Shown in pieces: positions 27,975 to 35,967 of a DNA stretch of 64,000 bases (its first letter is position 1; each line of letters begins with the position of its first letter). Source of the stretch: Bacillus sp. FJAT-27916 (GTDB lineage Bacteria; Bacillota; Bacilli; Bacillales; Pradoshiaceae); contig NZ_LFZV01000001.1 in assembly GCF_001183965.1 (NCBI RefSeq), forward strand, positions 3,376,133 through 3,440,132, given 5' to 3'. The notes under the pieces were generated by a model, which had not been told where the DNA came from, searched no databases, and saw only the letters and a list, made by a program, of their open reading frames with translations. Made by a program: the position numbers and the translations under genes.

Positions 27975-28238
27975 AATGTAATAAAAGTGACGTACTGAGT
28001 GGAGATGTAAACATATATGGCATTCTGCAGAAATGTTTTTTATCGGAACACTTATTCACACTGGATCGGCTTCGGAGCCGTAAGGATGTAAGAGAGGTAG
28101 GGCTTACGTCGTTTAAGTAAAACGTCCAAGTGGAATAGATAACCGCGGCAGTTTACATGTACGCACTTCATAAGAGATTAACCCATCTTATTTCATTATC
28201 AGAACGGAGCAGACTATTCTAGTTTGTTCCGTTTTTTA
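27975..28238 (+). ncRNA. Structured non-coding RNA candidate, family not recognised
   Basis: About 264 nt between a consensus promoter and a strong intrinsic terminator, with no credible reading frame. A long closing helix joins the ends. AAGTG, a bulged A, and CGTAC (27985-27995) pair with GTACG and CACTT (28159-28168). Then, after a 9-nt bulge, ATGTAAAC (28005-28012) pairs with GTTTACAT (28151-28158). Inside, ATTCACACTGGA can pair with TCCAAGTGGAAT (about 10 of 12), enclosing hairpins CGGCT-TCGG-AGCCG, GTAAG/CTTAC and CGTTT/AAACG. A separate TAAGA/TCTTA hairpin precedes the terminator. It does not match 6S, tmRNA, SRP, RNase P or a riboswitch class that I can recall. Confidence 0.72.
28203..28237 (+). 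terminator. Terminator of the RNA candidate
   Basis: AACGGAGCAGACTA pairs with TAGTTTGTTCCGTT over 14 positions (G-T pairs included) around a TTC loop, followed by TTTTT. Confidence 0.92.
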
Positions 28239-28272
28239 ATGCAAAAAAGCGCAGTCCTTTTTAAGAAAGCGC

Positions 28273-28831
28273 CTAGAAATGAAATGTGTCCCGAATCAAT
28301 CGAGCGACCTCTTCTGCCGATCGCTCAGTATTATCAACTCTCATATAATTTTCCCTCTCAATTTCACCCTCATGTGAATTCAAACGATACGTCTGCATCG
28401 AATTCGTTAATTCCGCTTCGGACGCAGCAATATCCCTTTTTGTCGGTTTGTGCTCCAGCCTGTTCGCACTCCGATTCCTGCTCAGCCTTTCGTTCCAGCT
28501 CTGCCTCTAGTTCAACGAAATAGACATCCGCTCCTTCTGATTCAAATACCTTACAGACATCATTCACAAAATCCCAATCCTCTTGTTCATTAAATGCCCA
28601 TACACAAGTGAAAATCAGTCCCTCCATTTCACTGGCTGCAGCAGACTTAAATATCTCCATTCGAAATTGGTTCGTGAGCCTCCACATTTCCGGCGTGAAA
28701 CCAAAAAGGGGCTCCAGCATTTCAATGGTCATATGATTATGAAATAATTTCATGCCCGTCATACTGGCTAATTCTTGCCCTACCGTCATCTTCCCAACAG
28801 CTTGCGGGCCAAAGATTAGAACAAATTTCAT
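28273..28831 (-). pseudogene. Shikimate-kinase-like P-loop protein, frameshifted
   Basis: The N-terminal part is a P-loop kinase-like fold. MKFVLIFGPQAVGKMTVGQE carries Walker A, and FHNHMTIEMLEPLFG follows as in Bacillus AAA/shikimate-kinase-like proteins of about 180 residues. At about 28490-28500 the frame breaks. After LEAEL the original frame runs out of homology, ending at 28370. The +1 frame continues with the expected family C-terminus: NERLSRNRSANRLEHKPTKR, then LNSHEGEIERENYMRVDNT and EEVARLIRDTFHF, with its stop codon at 28273-28275. A single extra base (or two missing) explains it. It may be a pseudogene or a sequencing error. Confidence 0.8.
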
Positions 28832-29014
28832 TATTTTCCTCCTATGTAAGAAGCTTTATTTAGTCAAGCTGCCATTTCTCCTATTGTAGAAGATCTATCG
28901 TTCTACTTAACCAATGTATATATTTATTTCTCACTTCTTCTAACCCTCCATCCTTATCTCCTCACCTTTCATTCTAGCATTTCTTATCGCTTAAAAAGAC
29001 TGATAGCATCCCAT

Positions 29015-29044
29015 GAAAAAAGAGGCCATAAATGGCCTCTTTTC
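29015..29044 (-). terminator. Terminator of the YflT-like gene
   Basis: On the minus strand AAAGAGGCCA pairs with TGGCCTCTTT, followed by TTT, overlapping the end of the coding region. Confidence 0.85.
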
Positions 29045-29605
29045 TTAAAGCTCTGTATTTCCTCGTAAATTAGGGTCTCCACCAGTGGTGGGGTTGATTG
29101 CCTCTGATCTTGTTCGCTCAGCTTGTACAAGCGGATCATCCGATTTCTCATAGGTGTCCCTGTCGGTGTATTTCTTCTGGGCCTCTGGATCAACCAAGAC
29201 AAGGATCTTCCCTGATTCTACGTCTCTTTCATATTGCTTGGCATCCTCATCCGGGACGCCCATACCAACAAGTGCTCCTGCAAGACCGCCTGCACCAATT
29301 CCCGCTGCCATCCCGCTTAAAGTTGCGGCAATCGGTCCAGCAGCCACAATTGGACCCACACCTGGGATAGCAAGGGCTCCAAGCCCCGCAAGCAATCCAG
29401 TCAAGCCTCCGAGAACACCTCCCGTCGCAGCGCCAGCGGCTAGACCATTATCCACCTTTGTCTTATCCGTAATATTTTTCGTTTCTTCCTTATCCTTGGC
29501 TACGACCGAGATATCATCGCGATCATATCCTTCCTCTTGCAGCTTCTTCACGGCCTTGACCGCTTCTTCTCCATTTTCATAAACACCAATTACTTTCTTA
29601 TCCAC
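29045..29605 (-). CDS. General stress protein, YflT/GSP17M family
   Basis: A 186-residue protein. Residues 1-60 (KKVIGVYENGEEAVKAVKKL, YDRDDISVVAKDKEE) are the GSP17M/YflT alpha-beta domain. A glycine-rich hydrophobic stretch (about 65-115, AAGAATGGVLGGLTGLLAGL and IAATLSGMAAGIGAGG) follows, and then a conserved GVPDEDAKQYERDVESGKIL. Related B. subtilis proteins are sigma-B stress genes. The start is GTG, preceded by GGAGGG at 8 nt. A GATTAT-13 bp-GGGTAA upstream could be a sigma-B promoter, but it is weak. Function is unknown. Confidence 0.88.
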   Translation of the reverse strand: MDKKVIGVYENGEEAVKAVKKLQEEGYDRDDISVVAKDKEETKNITDKTKVDNGLAAGAATGGVLGGLTGLLAGLGALAIPGVGPIVAAGPIAATLSGMAAGIGAGGLAGALVGMGVPDEDAKQYERDVESGKILVLVDPEAQKKYTDRDTYEKSDDPLVQAERTRSEAINPTTGGDPNLRGNTEL

Positions 29606-29643
29606 ACATTTCACCCTCCTAGAAAAATTCTTATATGGAAACA

Positions 29644-29668
29644 TTACCCGGAAACAATCTCGATAATC
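29644..29668 (-). promoter_or_regulatory. Possible sigma-B promoter of the YflT-like gene
   Basis: On the minus strand GATTAT (29663-29668) and GGGTAA (29644-29649) are 13 bp apart. The -10 is perfect for sigma-B (GGGWAW) and the -35 matches GTTTAA at 4 of 6 positions. The divergent gene also has a GGGTAT (29704-29709) but with a poor -35. Confidence 0.35.
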
Positions 29669-29749
29669 CATTTTTTGTTTCTTTGTTACTTCATCATTTT
29701 TCAGGGTATTATAGAATAAGTGAAACGTAAGCGGTAAGGAGGAATCGCA

Positions 29750-30067
29750 ATGATTATCGTATGGATTAGTGTTGGGCTCATTGTCGCTTCACTTGTCTTT
29801 CTTGGCATCTTTGCCGTTAAGACGATGAAGGAATCAAAACCAGTCATGACAAAAATGAATGCGACTATCACACGTATTCAGCAGCAAACCGATACAATCA
29901 AGATGCAAACTGATCATTTAAGCGCCACTCAGGCGAAAATTACAGAGGATATCGAGTACAAAAAACAAGCCGTCAATTACCCGGTCAACGAAGCGAAACA
30001 GATTGTTCCCCGCTTAAAGACCCTTTGGGCAGCAACCCCGTTTTCCAGCCTGCTCCCAAAAAAATAA
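29750..30067 (+). CDS. DUF948-like membrane-anchored coiled-coil protein
   Basis: A 105-residue protein. One N-terminal membrane segment (residues 2-24) is followed by a polar helical region with repeated Thr/Gln heptads (ATITRIQQQTDTIKMQTDHL), the profile of DUF948 proteins such as YtxG or YoxC. Orientation with the bulk in the cytosol is likely. It is divergent from the YflT-like stress gene with 144 bp between them, so shared stress control is plausible. A good GGAGG lies upstream. Confidence 0.78.
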   Translation: MIIVWISVGLIVASLVFLGIFAVKTMKESKPVMTKMNATITRIQQQTDTIKMQTDHLSATQAKITEDIEYKKQAVNYPVNEAKQIVPRLKTLWAATPFSSLLPKK

Positions 30068-30069
30068 AC

Positions 30070-30110
30070 CAAAAAGGAACGCCCCCATCATGATTGGAAG
30101 CGTTCCTTTT
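30070..30110. terminator. Bidirectional terminator
   Basis: AAAAAGGAACGC pairs with GCGTTCCTTTTT. It lies between the convergent DUF948-like and HAD genes. Confidence 0.88.
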
Positions 30111-30117
30111 TGTTATG

Positions 30118-30750
30118 TTATTTTGGGAAGATTTCAAGAAGATCGCGCAAGGAATGAATATGGTAATCTGCTCCATCCAGCTCTCCATCATCCGCAAAGC
30201 CAAAGTGACAAGCAATAGCCGGTATTCCATTTGCATGAGCTGCTTCAATATCAGATGAGCGGTCCCCAATCATATATGCTTCTTCCTTAGGAAGGACCGC
30301 AAAATGAGCCTGCAGTATCTCTTCCTTTTTCTTTCCTTGCACTAATTCAATGCAAAGCGGGTCATCAAAATATTCCTCTATTCCTTGAGTTTCCAAAATT
30401 CGTTCAAGATAAGCCGTTGAACAGTTACTCGCGGTTGTCAATCTATGTCCTCTCTCCTTTAACTCAGAGAGCACCTCCTTCACATACGGCAGCAGGACAT
30501 CATGCTCCTGCATCATGTCCAATAGCTTTACCTCCCAGCTTGATTGAATGTGGATAAGCTCCTCAGGCTTCCCGTCTGGAATGAGTGTTTCCCAAAACTC
30601 CTTCTTCGGAAGTCCAAATACAGATTGAATTGCCTTAGGCTCAGGCATTTTTAGGTGAGGATAACGCTTGATTTCCTCCTGAATAAGCGGGATGCTAAGC
30701 TGTGTTGTTTCTACAAGAGTTCCATCTAAATCAAATATCAATAGTGCCAA
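30118..30750 (-). CDS. HAD-family hydrolase (phosphoglycolate phosphatase-like)
   Basis: A 210-residue HAD phosphatase. Motif I is LIFDLDGTLVETT with the nucleophilic Asp, motif II is the T of LTTASNCS, motif III includes KKEEI, and motif IV is MIGDRSSDIEAA. A small helical cap lies between motifs I and II. The start is taken as TTG, giving (M)ALLIFDLDGTL, because GGAGGT lies 7 nt upstream; a longer form would encode its own ribosome binding site. Substrate unknown. It is monocistronic. Confidence 0.85.
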   Translation of the reverse strand: MALLIFDLDGTLVETTQLSIPLIQEEIKRYPHLKMPEPKAIQSVFGLPKKEFWETLIPDGKPEELIHIQSSWEVKLLDMMQEHDVLLPYVKEVLSELKERGHRLTTASNCSTAYLERILETQGIEEYFDDPLCIELVQGKKKEEILQAHFAVLPKEEAYMIGDRSSDIEAAHANGIPAIACHFGFADDGELDGADYHIHSLRDLLEIFPK

Positions 30751-31055
30751 AAGACCTACCTCCAAATCAATTATTCCCTTTAATCTCCTACAGATACAAG
30801 CATCAATAGGAAAGATAAACCAAAAAATATGGATTTTTTATGAAATTTATTATATAATAGAATTAACCCGCAAACATGACCAATGTTTAATGCCATCCCG
30901 CTTTGGGAATAAATTTTTATCTCCTTCTTCACCGCACATTATGTACACCTTCTACTAAACATTAACCAGCACTCATTTACCCTACTTTTTAGCGCAGCCA
31001 ACATCTTATGCGTTTATTAACTGAATCAATTTTTATCAAAAGGAGAGATGTAACA

Positions 31056-31196
31056 ATGATGAATGTAACAGTTGTAGTTGATTTCATGGGAAGACATTAT
31101 ACAACAAATGTGTTGACTCAAAGAGACACGGACGAATCTGAGATCATGCAAATGGCTTACGAACAAGTTCGTAAACAATGGACACCTATTAAATAA
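31056..31196 (+). CDS. BA3454-family small stress protein
   Basis: A 46-residue protein, MMNVTVVVDFMGRHYTTNVL followed by a helical tail ending in KQWTPIK. It matches what I remember of the BA3454 family of short stress-response proteins in Bacillus. AAGGAGAGATGTAAC precedes the ATG. The 300 bp upstream (30751-31055) are AT-rich, with a TATAAT near 30856 but no clear matching -35. Function is unknown. Confidence 0.7.
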   Translation: MMNVTVVVDFMGRHYTTNVLTQRDTDESEIMQMAYEQVRKQWTPIK

Positions 31197-31211
31197 CATA
31201 TGATCTTAATC

Positions 31212-31248
31212 AACCGCTCAGGGATAATCCCTGGGCGGTTATTTTTTT
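31212..31248 (+). terminator. Terminator after the BA3454-family gene
   Basis: AACCGCTCAGGG pairs with CCCTGGGCGGTT around a 5-nt loop, followed by ATTTTTTT. Confidence 0.92.
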
Positions 31249-31444
31249 CTTTAATCATCTCGAAAAAATAGTGAAGGGTCAAATGATACTTTGCCAACTC
31301 ATCTAAAAACCCGAACAAATATCTATTTCAGTAAAATATTAACTCTTTTACCTATAATCATGATTAATCTTATTTTTCACAGGTATACCAAAGGGTTATC
31401 ATTTGAAATTACGTGTTCACTACTTTTATCATTAAAGGGAGGAA

Positions 31445-31479
31445 AGATTTTTCAATATAATTTATTTTGAAAAAAATCT
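31445..31479. promoter_or_regulatory. Inverted repeat upstream of qoxA
   Basis: AGATTTTTCAA (31445-31455) is repeated inverted as TTGAAAAAAATCT (31467-31479), with two extra A in the right arm. The spacer contains TATAATTTATT. It ends 18 bp before the qoxA start and just before its ribosome binding site, so it could be an operator, an mRNA hairpin or a weak attenuator. The rest of 31249-31444 is AT-rich and holds the qox promoter somewhere, but I cannot place it with confidence. Confidence 0.4.
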
Positions 31480-31497
31480 ATAGAAAGGAGCATAATT

Positions 31498-32382
31498 ATG
31501 AAGAAATTCTGGCTTTCTCTTACCGTTTCAATAATGGCGCTTGCTGGATTAAGCGGATGCAGTCCAATTACTGTCCTGAATCCGAAAGGACCGCAAGCGG
31601 AAATCCAGTCAGACACAATTATTTTCTCAATGTATGTTATGGCGGGTATTTTAATCATTGTTTATGCGCTTTTTATTTATATGATTGTGAAATACCGAGC
31701 AACAAATCAGCCAGTTCAGTATGATCCTCCATACATCAAAGGAAATAAATGGCTGGAGATAATTTGGACGGCTATCCCTATTATCATTGTCATCGTGCTA
31801 TCTGTCGTGACTGTAAAAACTACTTTCCAGGTGGAAAGCACACCTGCTGGTTACGAGGATGAGGAACCATTAGTCATCTATGCCGCATCATCCAACTGGA
31901 AGTGGCATTTCAGCTATCCAGAGCAAGGCATTGAAACAGTCAATTACGTCAATATCCCGACAGATAGGGAAATTGAGTTTAGACTTTACACATATGGCCC
32001 AATCACCAGCCTTTGGATTCCACAGTTAGCCGGGCAGAAATATGCCATGAGTGATATGGTCACCACCTTGCGTTTAGCGGCTGATGAGGAAGGAGAATAT
32101 CACGGACGCAATGCGAACTTCAGTGGTGAAGGCTTCGCTCAAATGGATTTCATATGTGAAGCCATGACCGAAGAAGATTTCAATGACTGGGTTGATGAGG
32201 TCCAAGCAACCGCAGACCCATTGACAGAGGAAGAGTTTGATAAACTGCTTGATACCGAATACATGGGAATCGCTACCTACTCTTCTACTCACCTAGAGTT
32301 TAGACCAGCTCCTGTATGGCCATTCCATCAGCCCGAAGAGGATGAAGATGGCGGAACAGGAACAGGCGGACATAATCACTAA
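31498..32382 (+). CDS. qoxA: Cytochrome aa3 quinol oxidase subunit II
   Basis: A 294-residue subunit II of the menaquinol oxidase. The N-terminal signal with lipobox LAGLSGC makes it a lipoprotein. Two membrane helices (about residues 38-62 and 85-108) are followed by an extracytoplasmic cupredoxin domain. That domain lacks the CuA Cys/His cluster, as expected of quinol rather than cytochrome c oxidases. SSNWKWHFSYPEQGIETVNY is the family block. The C-terminus is His/Gly-rich. First gene of qoxABCD with AAAGGAG upstream. Confidence 0.96.
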   Translation: MKKFWLSLTVSIMALAGLSGCSPITVLNPKGPQAEIQSDTIIFSMYVMAGILIIVYALFIYMIVKYRATNQPVQYDPPYIKGNKWLEIIWTAIPIIIVIVLSVVTVKTTFQVESTPAGYEDEEPLVIYAASSNWKWHFSYPEQGIETVNYVNIPTDREIEFRLYTYGPITSLWIPQLAGQKYAMSDMVTTLRLAADEEGEYHGRNANFSGEGFAQMDFICEAMTEEDFNDWVDEVQATADPLTEEEFDKLLDTEYMGIATYSSTHLEFRPAPVWPFHQPEEDEDGGTGTGGHNH

Positions 32383-32406
32383 CCTTTAGAGAAAGGAGAT
32401 ACCACC

Positions 32407-34350
32407 ATGAAATGGGATGAGTTTTTTGTTACAGGCGATCCGCTTATATATGGCGCAATGGTCAGTATCGTTGTGGCCACATTAGCCATCTTGATTACAT
32501 TGGCCGTAACGAAAAGATACGGCTGGCTATGGCGGGAATGGCTGACAACTGTTGACCATAAACGCATTGGCATCATGTATATCCTAGCTGCACTCTTGAT
32601 GCTTTTCCGCGGCGGTGTCGATGCACTAATGATGCGTCTTCAGCTTGCGACACCTGATATGGCATTCTTGGCTTCACAGCACTATAACGAAGTTTTTTCA
32701 ACTCACGGAACGATTATGATTTTGTTCATGGCTATGCCCTTTGTGCTTGGCATGATGAACCTAGTGGTCCCGCTGCAAATCGGGGCAAGAGATGTTGCGT
32801 TCCCTGTTTTGAACGCAGTCAGCTTCTGGCTATTCTTTGCAGGGGCGATGCTTTATAATTTATCCTTTGTCATCGGCGGTTCACCAGATGCCGGCTGGAG
32901 TGCTTATTTCCCGCTTGCTAGCAATGAATTCAGCGCAAGTGTCGGACATAACTACTACTCCATTGCCATTCAGCTCTCCGGTCTAGGAACATTGATGACT
33001 GGGATTAACTTTATCGTAACGATTATGAAAATGAGAGCACCAGGCATGAAACTTTGGAAAATGCCGATGTTTACATGGGCAACATTAATTACATGCATTA
33101 TTATTTTATTTGCTTTCCCTGCTTTTACCGTTTCCCTAGCCCAAATGATGTTTGATCGTCTATTCGGCACACAGTTCTTTGCCATGTCTAATGGCGGGAT
33201 GGATATGCTTTGGGCCAATAACTTCTGGATTTGGGGACATCCTGAGGTATATATCGTTGTCCTCCCTGCATTTGGGATCTTTAGCGATGTCATTTCAACC
33301 TTTGCACGGAGAAATATTTATGGATATAAATCCATGATATTCAGTATGTTCGCCATTTCCATCTTGTCATTCCTTGTCTGGGCCCACCATTTCTATACAA
33401 TGGGCCACAGTGCAGCTGTCAATGACTTCTTCGCCATTGCGACTATGGCCATTGCAGTGCCGACAGGAATCAAAATCTTTAACTGGTTGTTCACTCTATA
33501 TAAAGGCAAGATTGTCTTCCCTACGGCGATGCTGTTCTCTCTCGCCTTCATTCCAATCTTTACGATTGGCGGGATAACAGGTGTCATGCTCGCGATGGCA
33601 AGTGCGGATTACCAATATCATAATACGATGTTCCTGGTTGCCCACTTCCATTACGTGCTCATTCCTGGTACAGTATTCGGTATGCTTGCCGGGGTTTATT
33701 ATTGGTTCCCGAAACTTTTCGGCTTCCGCTTGAATGAGAAAATTGGCAAGATCAGCTTCTGGCTTATCGCGATTTTCTTTAATGTGACCTTCTTGCCATT
33801 GTTCTATCTAGGTCTCGATGGGATGGCTCGCCGGATGTACACCTATTCTGCGGCAACTGGATATGGTCCGCTCAATCTTGTGTCATCAATCGGTGCCGTC
33901 TTCTTGGCAACAGGATTTGCGCTCATTTTCTACAATGTCATCTATAGTGCACTTAAGAGTCCTAGAGAGCATCTTGCTGACCCGTGGGATGGACGGACAC
34001 TTGAATGGTCAATCCCAAGCCCGGCACCATTTTATAACTTTGCCGTAACCCCTGAGATTCAATCAGAAGAGCCGGTCTGGGATTATAAGAGAAAAGGCAT
34101 CCCAATCTATCGGGATAAAATAACGCCGATACACATGCCTAGCAACTCAGGAAAACCGGTTATCATGGGAATCTTCTTCTTCTTGTGGGGCTTCTGCATG
34201 GTATTTAGCTGGTGGATTCCATCAATCATTTTCGGAGCGGCTGTATTCATCATCTTAGCCACCCGTTCCTTTGAACGTGACCATGGCTATTATGTACCAG
34301 TAGATGAGATTATCGCAACCGAAAACAAGCTGAGAGGTGAGAACCAATGA
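32407..34350 (+). CDS. qoxB: Cytochrome aa3 quinol oxidase subunit I
   Basis: A 647-residue catalytic haem-copper oxidase subunit that reduces O2 to water with proton pumping. It has about 14-15 membrane helices. The low-spin haem His is in STHGTIMILF. CuB and the His-Tyr crosslink lie in WIWGHPEVYIVVLPAFG, the further CuB His pair in WAHHFYT, and the haem a3 and a ligands in VAHFHYVLIPG. Length and motifs match B. subtilis QoxB. Its stop overlaps the start of qoxC by 4 bp. Confidence 0.97.
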   Translation: MKWDEFFVTGDPLIYGAMVSIVVATLAILITLAVTKRYGWLWREWLTTVDHKRIGIMYILAALLMLFRGGVDALMMRLQLATPDMAFLASQHYNEVFSTHGTIMILFMAMPFVLGMMNLVVPLQIGARDVAFPVLNAVSFWLFFAGAMLYNLSFVIGGSPDAGWSAYFPLASNEFSASVGHNYYSIAIQLSGLGTLMTGINFIVTIMKMRAPGMKLWKMPMFTWATLITCIIILFAFPAFTVSLAQMMFDRLFGTQFFAMSNGGMDMLWANNFWIWGHPEVYIVVLPAFGIFSDVISTFARRNIYGYKSMIFSMFAISILSFLVWAHHFYTMGHSAAVNDFFAIATMAIAVPTGIKIFNWLFTLYKGKIVFPTAMLFSLAFIPIFTIGGITGVMLAMASADYQYHNTMFLVAHFHYVLIPGTVFGMLAGVYYWFPKLFGFRLNEKIGKISFWLIAIFFNVTFLPLFYLGLDGMARRMYTYSAATGYGPLNLVSSIGAVFLATGFALIFYNVIYSALKSPREHLADPWDGRTLEWSIPSPAPFYNFAVTPEIQSEEPVWDYKRKGIPIYRDKITPIHMPSNSGKPVIMGIFFFLWGFCMVFSWWIPSIIFGAAVFIILATRSFERDHGYYVPVDEIIATENKLRGENQ

Positions 34351-34943
34351 AGGTAGATACTAGCCTGCCATTAGAATATAGCACCGAAGAGAATCGCTTG
34401 AAAATCTTTGGATTCTGGCTCTTTCTTGGAGCAGAGATTGCCTTGTTCTCTATGCTGTTTGCCACCTATTTCACCTTGGTCAACGGAACAGGCGATGGAC
34501 CGACAGCATCAGAAATATTCGAGCTCAAACCCGTTATTGCAGAAACCTTTGTTCTCTTGACGAGCAGCTTTACATGCGGATTGGCGGTTCACAGCATGCG
34601 CTTGAACTATAAAAAACCGATGATGACCTTCTTTATCATCACCATGTGTCTTGGTCTTGTCTTCCTTGGCGTTGAAATCATGGAATTTGTCACCTATGTC
34701 GGTGAAGGAGCGACCATGCAGACTAGCGGTTTCCTATCAAGCTTGTTCATGCTCCTTGGTACACATGGCGCTCATGTCACATTCGGTTTGTTCTGGGGAT
34801 TATGTATCCTCATTCAAGTTGTACGTGAGGGCTTTACTGCTCATACAGCGAACAAATTCTTTATTTATTCACTGTATTGGCACTTCCTTGATGTTGTCTG
34901 GATTTTCATTTTCAGCTTCGTTTATTTGAAAGGGATGATTTAA
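34347..34943 (+). CDS. qoxC: Cytochrome aa3 quinol oxidase subunit III
   Basis: A 198-residue subunit III with five membrane helices, starting LGFWLFLGAE-type sequence (FGFWLFLGAEIALFSMLFAT). GTHGAHVTFGLFW carries the conserved His. It overlaps qoxB by 4 bp and is 1 bp from qoxD, giving tight translational coupling. Confidence 0.96.
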   Translation: MKVDTSLPLEYSTEENRLKIFGFWLFLGAEIALFSMLFATYFTLVNGTGDGPTASEIFELKPVIAETFVLLTSSFTCGLAVHSMRLNYKKPMMTFFIITMCLGLVFLGVEIMEFVTYVGEGATMQTSGFLSSLFMLLGTHGAHVTFGLFWGLCILIQVVREGFTAHTANKFFIYSLYWHFLDVVWIFIFSFVYLKGMI

Positions 34944-34944
34944 G

Positions 34945-35238
34945 ATGGTGAAGCAGCTTTTTCCGATTAAGCATGTCATGGGATATCTCTTATCCCTTGT
35001 CTTGACTTTCATAGCCCTTTCCGTCGCCTATTACGACGTATCCTATGCGACTGGGATGGGAATCTTAAGCATAACGGCGATCATTCAGGCCAGCGTGCAG
35101 CTCTTCTTGTTCATGCATGTCAGTGAATCCTCAGACAAGCATACTGTCTATCTCAATATCATTTTTGCCATCTTTATCGCGCTCGTCATTGTCTTTGGAA
35201 CCCTGTTTACAATGATTTGGGGACATGCAGGACATTAA
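34945..35238 (+). CDS. qoxD: Cytochrome aa3 quinol oxidase subunit IV
   Basis: A 97-residue subunit IV with three membrane helices. QASVQLFLFMHVSES is the conserved block of the family. It is the last gene of qoxABCD and is followed by a strong terminator. Confidence 0.95.
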   Translation: MVKQLFPIKHVMGYLLSLVLTFIALSVAYYDVSYATGMGILSITAIIQASVQLFLFMHVSESSDKHTVYLNIIFAIFIALVIVFGTLFTMIWGHAGH

Positions 35239-35253
35239 GAGGCGGAACATTTA

Positions 35254-35288
35254 AAGGCATTGACCAGTATTGGTCAATGCCTTTTTTA
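35254..35288 (+). terminator. qoxABCD terminator
   Basis: GGCATTGACCA pairs with TGGTCAATGCC around a 3-4 nt loop, followed by TTTTTT. Confidence 0.93.
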
Positions 35289-35348
35289 GTGGATTTACGA
35301 ATGGTTTCACAAACAAATTAGGGGTGCTCATTTACTTCCCTATCATCT

Positions 35349-35377
35349 TAAAAAGCCAAATCAAATTCGATTTGGCT
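35349..35377 (-). terminator. cotJ operon terminator
   Basis: On the minus strand AGCCAAATC pairs with GATTTGGCT, followed by TTTTT, just after the cotJC stop codon. Confidence 0.85.
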
Positions 35378-35379
35378 CC

Positions 35380-35949
35380 TTAGAAAATCTTTTTCTTGCC
35401 TCGGTCCTCAATAATAATTTCCACCGCTTCACGAAAACGCTGAGAGTGGACAATCTCCCTCTCACGCAGGAAACGAAGCCCATCATTCAAATCAGGGTCA
35501 TCTGACATATTGATGATCCATTGATACGTTGCTCTTGCCTTTTCCTCTGCAGCAATATCCTCATAAAGGTCGGCAATCGGATCCCCTTTCGCCTGGATAT
35601 AAGATGCTGTAAACGGGACACCAGCGGCATTATGATAATAGAGAGCAGAATCATGGTTCACGTAATGATCGCCGAGGCCTGCATCACGCAATTGCTGAGG
35701 CGTTGCATCCTTTGTCAGTTTATATACCATTGTTGCAATCATTTCTAAGTGACTAAGCTCTTCGGTGGCAATATCGTTCAGCAAACCGACTACAGGATCA
35801 GGAATGGTATAACGCTGATTCATATAACGAAGGGCAGCAGCGAGCTCTCCATCGGCCCCGCCGTATTGCTCAATTAAGTATTTAGCCAATGTGGGATTAC
35901 ATGTGCTCACCCGCACAGGATATTGCAATTTCTTTTCATAGAACCACAT
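35380..35949 (-). CDS. cotJC: Spore coat protein CotJC (manganese-catalase-like)
   Basis: A 189-residue protein of the manganese catalase family found in the spore coat of Bacillus. The di-metal site residues appear in GGADGELAAALRYMNQRYT (Glu) and LNDIATEELSHLEMIATMVY (Glu, His), with second-half Glu and His in DIAAEEKARATYQWI and REREIVHSQRF. Last gene of cotJABC, 18 bp after cotJB. It is expected in the mother cell under sigma-E. Confidence 0.95.
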   Translation of the reverse strand: MWFYEKKLQYPVRVSTCNPTLAKYLIEQYGGADGELAAALRYMNQRYTIPDPVVGLLNDIATEELSHLEMIATMVYKLTKDATPQQLRDAGLGDHYVNHDSALYYHNAAGVPFTASYIQAKGDPIADLYEDIAAEEKARATYQWIINMSDDPDLNDGLRFLREREIVHSQRFREAVEIIIEDRGKKKIF

Positions 35950-35967
35950 TTGTTCTGCACCCCCTCA

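Noticed and set aside
27802-28059. 85-codon minus-strand frame across the promoter of the RNA candidate
   Set aside because: No ribosome binding site, odd composition, and it covers a perfect promoter of the other strand.
28018-28092. 24-codon frame inside the RNA candidate (MAFCRNVFYR...)
   Set aside because: The nearest purine-rich site is 12 nt away and forms part of a stable helix; the frame overlaps strong RNA structure.
28110-28152. T-box-like sequence (AAGTGGAA ... AACCGCGG) in the RNA candidate
   Set aside because: The canonical T-box core is contiguous; here it is interrupted, stem I motifs are not evident, and no aminoacyl-tRNA or amino-acid gene follows on that strand.
31467-31724. 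85-codon frame overlapping the start of qoxA
   Set aside because: Out of frame with a clear qoxA lipoprotein start and no homology.
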